8,232 nt of DNA from an uncultured Veillonella sp. (GTDB lineage: Bacteria > Bacillota > Negativicutes > Veillonellales > Veillonellaceae). The number at the start of each line of letters is the position of its first letter. The stretch's first letter is position 1. Below are positions 5,013-8,232 of the stretch, one piece after another. The notes under the pieces were generated by a model, which saw only the letters and a list, made by a program, of their open reading frames with translations, was not told the DNA's origin and searched no databases. Position numbers and translations under genes: made by a program. The stretch is from contig URQX01000072.1 of NCBI GenBank assembly GCA_900550175.1, positions 1 through 8,232 on the forward strand. Direction: 5' to 3'.

Positions 5013-7064
5013 ATGGCAAAGGATTTATTATTTGAAATCGGTGCAGAAGAAATTCCTGCCGGCTTTATGCCAAATATCTTAGGTCAATTGAAAACATTGG
5101 CTGAAACCAAATTAAATGATGCCCATCTTCCTTTTGAAAGCATCGCAACATACGGTACACCGCGTCGTTTGGCTCTTATCGTGAAAGGTCTTGCTGACGA
5201 ATCTGCTGAAATCAGTGAACGTCATAAAGGTCCTTCTGCATCCATTGCATACGATGCTGACGGCAATGCTACAAAAGCTGCTATCGGTTTTGCTCGTGGT
5301 AAAGGTCTTGATGTAGCTGATCTCGTTGTAGAAGACGGCTATATTTACGCTGAAACTAAAACGGCAGGCGTACCTGCAAAAGATATTGTTACAGACATGT
5401 TGCCACAATTGATTACAGGTCTTAACTTCCCTAAATCCATGCATTGGGGCAATTTAGATGCTAAATTCGTACGTCCTGTACGTTGGCTTGTAGCATTACT
5501 TGATGAAGAAGTAATTCCTGTAGAATTTGCTACTGTAAAATCTGGTAATGTAACACGTGGTCATCGCTTCTTAGGTGCTGATGAAATTACTATCAAAAAT
5601 GCAGCATCCTATGTAGACACATTAAAAGAAAACTTTGTTATGGTTGATCAAGATGCTCGTCGTGAGTTGATCTCCAAACAATTACATGATATGGCAGCCT
5701 CTAAAAATGCATCCATCGTTTGGGATGATGATTTGTTAGAAGAAATTAACTATCTTGTTGAATGGCCTACAGCATTGTGCGGTGGCTTTGAAGAGTCCTA
5801 CTTGGCACTTCCTGATGCAGCTATCATTACACCAATGAAAGACCATCAACGTTACTTCCCATTGGTTGGTCAAGACGGTAAATTATTGCCAATGTTCTTA
5901 ACAGTTCGTAACGGCTCCGATCATTCCATCGAAGTAGTTCAAGCTGGTAATGAACGTGTATTGCGCGCTCGTCTTGATGATGCTAAATTCTTCTTCAATG
6001 AAGACCGCAAGAAACCTCTTATCGACCGTCAAGATGGTTTGACTAAAATCGTATTCCAAGAAGGGCTTGGTAACTTAGCAGATAAAACTGAACGTTTACT
6101 TAAATTGGGCCGTGTATTTGGCGAAGAATGTGGTTTGCACGAAGATGCAGCTGTTGTGTTAGAACGCGCTACTGAGCTTGCTAAAACTGACCTTACAACA
6201 GGTATGGTTACAGAGTTCACTGAATTACAAGGTGTGATGGGTAAAGAATACGCTTTACTTGATGGTGAATCTGAAGAAGTAGCAGAAGCTATTTTCGAAC
6301 AATATTTACCACGCTTTGCAGGCGATGTATTGCCTCAAACTGAAGCAGGTAAAGTATTGTCCATCATCGATAAAGTAGATAACATCGTTGCTACTTTCAG
6401 TCGTGGTTTAATCCCTACAGGATCTCAAGATCCATATGCATTGCGTCGTCAAACAATTGGTATCTTGAACATCTTGCTTGGTAGCGAATGGAACATCAGC
6501 TTGCGTCCAATTTTCAAAGCATCTATGGAATTGCTTAATGTACCAGCTGAAAAACAAGACGAATTGCTTGGTCAAGTAGAAGAGTTCTTCACACTTCGTT
6601 TGAAAAATATCTTCCTTGATCGAGAAGTTCCTCATCATGTAATCGATTTGTTGTTGTCAAACAATGAATTGTCCGTTGCTGATGCTGAAGGTCTTGTAAA
6701 TGCATTGTTAGCAAACCGTATCGATGAAAATGTTGAGCTTGTTCAAGCTTATACTCGTATGTACAATCTTGTAAAAGATGTAGAATATACAGGCGTTAAT
6801 AGCGACTTGTTGAAAGAAGATGCTGAAAAAGCATTGTTCGAAGCTGCTTCTAAAGCATCTGAAGCAAGCCTTGCTGCATGGGAAGCAAATGATTACACTG
6901 CTGTTGTAGCAGTTCCTGCTACTTTAGTTCCAGCAATCAACAAATTCTTTGAAGATGTAATGGTTATGGACAAAGATGAAGCTATCAAAGCTAACCGTTT
7001 ACAACTTGTTCGCTTAGCGTACAGCGTAATGGCTATTATTGGCGATATTAGTGCATTAAAATAA
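5013..7064 (+). CDS. glyS: Glycine--tRNA ligase beta subunit
   Basis: GlyS is the large subunit of the alpha2-beta2 glycyl-tRNA synthetase and mainly recognises and binds tRNA-Gly. The protein has 683 residues, close to the usual size of about 690. Family landmarks are the N-terminal LLFEIGAEEIPAGFM (5-19), PKSMHWGN followed by FVRPVRWLVALLDEE (about 140-170), HRFLGADE (about 184-191), RARLDDAKFFFNEDRKKPL (about 317-335), and the conserved PTGSQDPYALRRQTIGI (about 468-484). The C-terminal region, roughly from 550, corresponds to the helical anticodon-binding (DALR-type) domain. There is no frameshift or internal loss. It begins one nucleotide after the glyQ stop from a strong ribosome binding site, and the operon closes with a good terminator 50 nt downstream. 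Regulation comes from the T-box upstream of glyQ. Confidence 0.98.
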   Translation: MAKDLLFEIGAEEIPAGFMPNILGQLKTLAETKLNDAHLPFESIATYGTPRRLALIVKGLADESAEISERHKGPSASIAYDADGNATKAAIGFARGKGLDVADLVVEDGYIYAETKTAGVPAKDIVTDMLPQLITGLNFPKSMHWGNLDAKFVRPVRWLVALLDEEVIPVEFATVKSGNVTRGHRFLGADEITIKNAASYVDTLKENFVMVDQDARRELISKQLHDMAASKNASIVWDDDLLEEINYLVEWPTALCGGFEESYLALPDAAIITPMKDHQRYFPLVGQDGKLLPMFLTVRNGSDHSIEVVQAGNERVLRARLDDAKFFFNEDRKKPLIDRQDGLTKIVFQEGLGNLADKTERLLKLGRVFGEECGLHEDAAVVLERATELAKTDLTTGMVTEFTELQGVMGKEYALLDGESEEVAEAIFEQYLPRFAGDVLPQTEAGKVLSIIDKVDNIVATFSRGLIPTGSQDPYALRRQTIGILNILLGSEWNISLRPIFKASMELLNVPAEKQDELLGQVEEFFTLRLKNIFLDREVPHHVIDLLLSNNELSVADAEGLVNALLANRIDENVELVQAYTRMYNLVKDVEYTGVNSDLLKEDAEKALFEAASKASEASLAAWEANDYTAVVAVPATLVPAINKFFEDVMVMDKDEAIKANRLQLVRLAYSVMAIIGDISALK

Positions 7065-7111
7065 TATATTTTGTATTAGATACATTAAATTTTTACAGAA
7101 ATATATAAATG

Positions 7112-7138
7112 AAGAGGTACCATTTGGTACCTCTTTTT
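7112..7138 (+). terminator. Intrinsic terminator of glyQS
   Basis: AAGAGGTACC (7112-7121) pairs perfectly with GGTACCTCTT (7126-7135) around an ATTT loop, and the T run extends to 7138. It separates the glyQS operon from the MarR-type gene. Confidence 0.9.
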
Positions 7139-7174
7139 GCTTTTACGAAGAATATACATATTTTATGCAGGATT

Positions 7175-7202
7175 TTTTGAGATCATGGCGAATACTTATA
7201 AT
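7175..7202 (+). promoter_or_regulatory. Probable promoter of the MarR-type gene
   Basis: A perfect -10 TATAAT is at 7197-7202. The best -35 with acceptable spacing is a poor TTTTGA (7175-7180, 16 nt). The better-looking TTGAGA (7177-7182) leaves only 14 nt. The predicted transcript start near 7209 falls inside the palindrome at 7203-7216. The weak -35 is compatible with a regulated promoter. Confidence 0.5.
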
Positions 7203-7216
7203 ATACAAAGTTGTAT
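7203..7216 (+). promoter_or_regulatory. Palindromic operator candidate for the MarR-family regulator
   Basis: ATACAA (7203-7208) and TTGTAT (7211-7216) are perfect inverted arms around AG. The site lies directly after the -10 hexamer, over the predicted transcript start and just before the ribosome binding site. Dimeric MarR proteins commonly repress their own genes from palindromes of this size in this position. Binding by this protein is an inference. Confidence 0.55.
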
Positions 7217-7231
7217 GAGGAGATAACTGTC

Positions 7232-7618
7232 ATGAATCATGATGAATTATATAAAGCCTTATGTAAGGTGCCAAATGGTAAAGAAAAGTCTCGTGATAAA
7301 ATAATTATAGAATTATATATGCGATCTCAAGGAGCATCTCAAAAACAATTAGTAGATGCTCTTAATATGCGTCCTGCTACAGTATCAGAGCAGACGGATA
7401 TACTTATTGAATTAGGATATGTCACAAAGCATATTGATTATATGGATAAACGAATTTCTGTAGTAGGCCTTACGGAAGAGGGCAAGCGATTAGGTAAATC
7501 ATTACTACATTCGTATGATCAATTTCTTAATGTACTATTTTCTGATTTTTCTGATGATGAAAAAGATGATTTATATCGCTTGTTAGGTAAGTTAAAGCGT
7601 CCAATCTTAAGTAAATAA
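7232..7618 (+). CDS. MarR-family winged-helix transcriptional regulator
   Basis: This is a small DNA-binding regulator of 128 residues, slightly short for the family (usually about 140). The winged helix-turn-helix is clear: helix-turn-helix around residues 36-61 (ASQKQLVDALNMRPATVSEQ, then a helix ending ELGYV), then the wing with YMDKRISVVGLTEEGK (70-85), which carries the D-x-R and LT-x-x-G signature of MarR proteins. The N- and C-terminal helices would form the dimer interface. The ATG at 7232 is chosen because GAGGAG (7217-7222) precedes it by 9 nt; an in-frame TTG at 7211 lies upstream of that site. The gene stands alone between the glyQS terminator and the rplS promoter, so its target beyond itself is unknown. 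A palindrome at its own transcript start suggests autoregulation. It has a single cysteine (Cys11); a redox role as in OhrR is possible but unproven. Confidence 0.9.
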   Translation: MNHDELYKALCKVPNGKEKSRDKIIIELYMRSQGASQKQLVDALNMRPATVSEQTDILIELGYVTKHIDYMDKRISVVGLTEEGKRLGKSLLHSYDQFLNVLFSDFSDDEKDDLYRLLGKLKRPILSK

Positions 7619-7647
7619 TTAGTTTCTCAAAATTATATAGAAAATAC

Positions 7648-7677
7648 TTGCGAACAGTACGTGATTTATGATACTAT
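7648..7677 (+). promoter_or_regulatory. Promoter of rplS with extended -10
   Basis: TTGCGA (7648-7653) is followed after 18 nt by TACTAT (7672-7677). The -10 is preceded by TG at 7669-7670 with one base between, giving an extended -10 element. The predicted start is near 7684, directly before the structured leader. It gives rplS its own transcription, independent of the MarR-type gene. Confidence 0.65.
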
Positions 7678-7688
7678 ATTGCTGTTAA

Positions 7689-7737
7689 TTTGAGACAGTC
7701 CGCTGCCTATAAGGTGTAGGTATTGAATGTCTGCAAA
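7689..7737 (+). ncRNA. Probable L19 leader (ribosomal-protein autoregulatory RNA)
   Basis: The sequence just before rplS folds into a closing stem, TTTGAGACA (7689-7697) with TGTCT-CAAA (7728-7732 and 7734-7737, one bulged G at 7733). An inner hairpin, CCTA (7706-7709) with TAGG (7717-7720), sits inside it. The structure ends two bases before the AGGAGG ribosome binding site, well placed to control translation. An L19 leader family is known upstream of rplS in Firmicutes, where L19 is thought to bind and repress its own mRNA. I infer membership from position and structure, not from a model match. Confidence 0.6.
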
Positions 7738-7749
7738 CAGGAGGAAACA

Positions 7750-8091
7750 ATGAACATTATTAACGTACTTGAACAAGAACAACTTCGTACAGACATCCCT
7801 ACTTTCCGCGCTGGTGACACAGTTCGCGTACACGTAAAAGTAGTGGAAGGTTCTCGTGAACGTATCCAAGTATTCGAAGGTTTGGTAATTAAACGTCAAA
7901 ACGGTGGCGTACGTGAAACTTTCACAGTTCGTCGTATTGCATCCGGTGTAGGTGTAGAACGTACATTCCCACTTCACAGCCCACGCTTAGCTAAAATCGA
8001 AGTTATGCGCCGTGGTGTTGTTCGTCGTGCTAAATTGTACTACTTACGTAACCTTACTGGTAAAGCTGCTCGTATTCGCGAAAAACGCTAA
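7750..8091 (+). CDS. rplS: Large ribosomal subunit protein bL19
   Basis: L19 is a 50S protein at the interface with the 30S subunit. The protein is 113 residues, the usual family length. It is typical throughout: an N-terminal helix (MNIINVLEQEQLRTDIPTF), then a beta-barrel region with GDTVRVHVKVVEGSRERIQ and FEGLVIKRQNGG, then ERTFPLHSPRLAKIEVMRRG and a basic C-terminus ending KAARIREKR. The ATG at 7750 is set by AGGAGG (7739-7744) with 5-nt spacing. An in-frame TTG at 7723 lies inside the leader structure upstream of that site and is rejected. It has its own promoter and leader and is followed by a strong terminator, so it is largely a single-gene unit, unlike the rpsP-rimM-trmD-rplS operon of many bacteria, although those genes might lie elsewhere. 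Confidence 0.98.
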   Translation: MNIINVLEQEQLRTDIPTFRAGDTVRVHVKVVEGSRERIQVFEGLVIKRQNGGVRETFTVRRIASGVGVERTFPLHSPRLAKIEVMRRGVVRRAKLYYLRNLTGKAARIREKR

Positions 8092-8098
8092 TGTTCAT

Positions 8099-8127
8099 AA
8101 AAGGCTGCCGTTGGCAGCCTTTTATTT
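8099..8127 (+). terminator. Intrinsic terminator after rplS
   Basis: AAAAGGCTGCC (8099-8109) pairs perfectly with GGCAGCCTTTT (8113-8123) around GTT, followed by ATTTTT. It lies 7 nt after the rplS stop codon. The next gene begins 31 nt further on without a visible promoter, so partial read-through probably feeds it. Confidence 0.92.
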
Positions 8128-8158
8128 TTGCTAAAATTTAGATATGAAAGGAGATACT

Positions 8159-8232
8159 ATGGCAGATTCACCTATCGTACATTGGTTCCCTGGGCATATG
8201 GCGAAAGCCACACGTATGATTACGGAGTATAT
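8159..8232 (+). CDS. rbgA: Ribosome biogenesis GTPase RbgA (YlqF), N-terminal fragment
   Basis: Only the first 24 codons lie in the window. The N-terminus reads MADSPIVHWFPGHMAKATRM; WFPGHMAKA is the signature start of RbgA/YlqF, a circularly permuted GTPase needed for late 50S subunit assembly. In many Firmicutes it follows rplS, which supports the call. AAAGGAGAT (8147-8155) lies 3 nt before the ATG at 8159. An in-frame ATG at 8144 would add five residues but precedes this ribosome binding site, so 8159 is preferred. The GTPase motifs lie beyond the window. Confidence 0.9.
   Translation, partial: MADSPIVHWFPGHMAKATRMITEY

Noticed and set aside
4837..5444. Minus-strand open frames at 4837-5019 and 5112-5444
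   Set aside because: They are antisense shadows of the conserved glyQ and glyS coding sequence, with no ribosome binding sites or recognisable products.
6029..6638. Minus-strand open frames at 6029-6220 and 6408-6638
   Set aside because: They lie wholly inside glyS in antisense and have composition expected from its codon use.
7211..7231. Start of the MarR-type gene at TTG 7211
   Set aside because: It lies within the palindrome and upstream of the GAGGAG site that serves the ATG at 7232.
7723..7749. Start of rplS at TTG 7723
   Set aside because: It lies in the leader structure and upstream of AGGAGG; the ATG at 7750 gives the standard L19 N-terminus.
7666..7977. Minus-strand open frame across the rplS promoter, leader and 5' half
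   Set aside because: It overlaps a promoter, a structured leader and a certain gene; the product resembles nothing.
1..8232. CRISPR array, tRNA or rRNA genes, insertion sequence, integrase or attachment repeats
   Set aside because: I looked for spaced direct repeats, tRNA-like cloverleaf segments, terminal inverted repeats and recombinase motifs and found none.

Overview
The window looks like a chromosomal segment of a low-GC Firmicutes-type bacterium, most likely a Negativicute close to Veillonella. This rests on overall gene style, strong AAAGGAGAT-type ribosome binding sites, a glycine T-box ahead of a two-subunit glycyl-tRNA synthetase, and an rplS-rbgA order. The genus is an inference and was not tested against any database. 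Every gene I can support lies on the + strand.

Layout. (1) 1-375 is the C-terminal end of an M20-family amidohydrolase (AbgB/PM20D2-like), closed by a long hairpin at 379-423. (2) About 424-3836 is a very AT-rich block of seven small unrecognised proteins, all predicted to be membrane-anchored or multi-pass. Two of them (510-863 and 873-1331) are single-pass proteins only 9 nt apart. The other five are small multi-pass proteins of 109-150 residues. A 226-nt gap between the fifth and sixth genes holds a good ribosome binding site followed by only seven codons, possibly a gene relic. (3) 3837-7138 is the glycyl-tRNA synthetase operon: promoter, glycine T-box riboswitch with terminator, glyQ, glyS and a final terminator. 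(4) 7197-7618 is a small MarR-family regulator with a perfect 14-bp palindrome on its own transcription start region. (5) 7648-8123 is rplS with its own extended -10 promoter, a structured leader that is probably the L19 autoregulatory leader, and a terminator. (6) From 8159 the ribosome-assembly GTPase rbgA (ylqF) begins and runs off the window.

How the parts fit. Regions 3, 5 and 6 are housekeeping translation functions (tRNA-Gly charging, large-subunit protein L19, 50S assembly), with RNA-level control by uncharged tRNA-Gly and probably by L19 itself. Region 2 is the accessory part. It sits between two conserved transcription units, is markedly more AT-rich than glyQS, and encodes only small membrane proteins. 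It is the best candidate for something undescribed. An array of orphan immunity-type proteins is one hypothesis, but the sequence does not prove any function.
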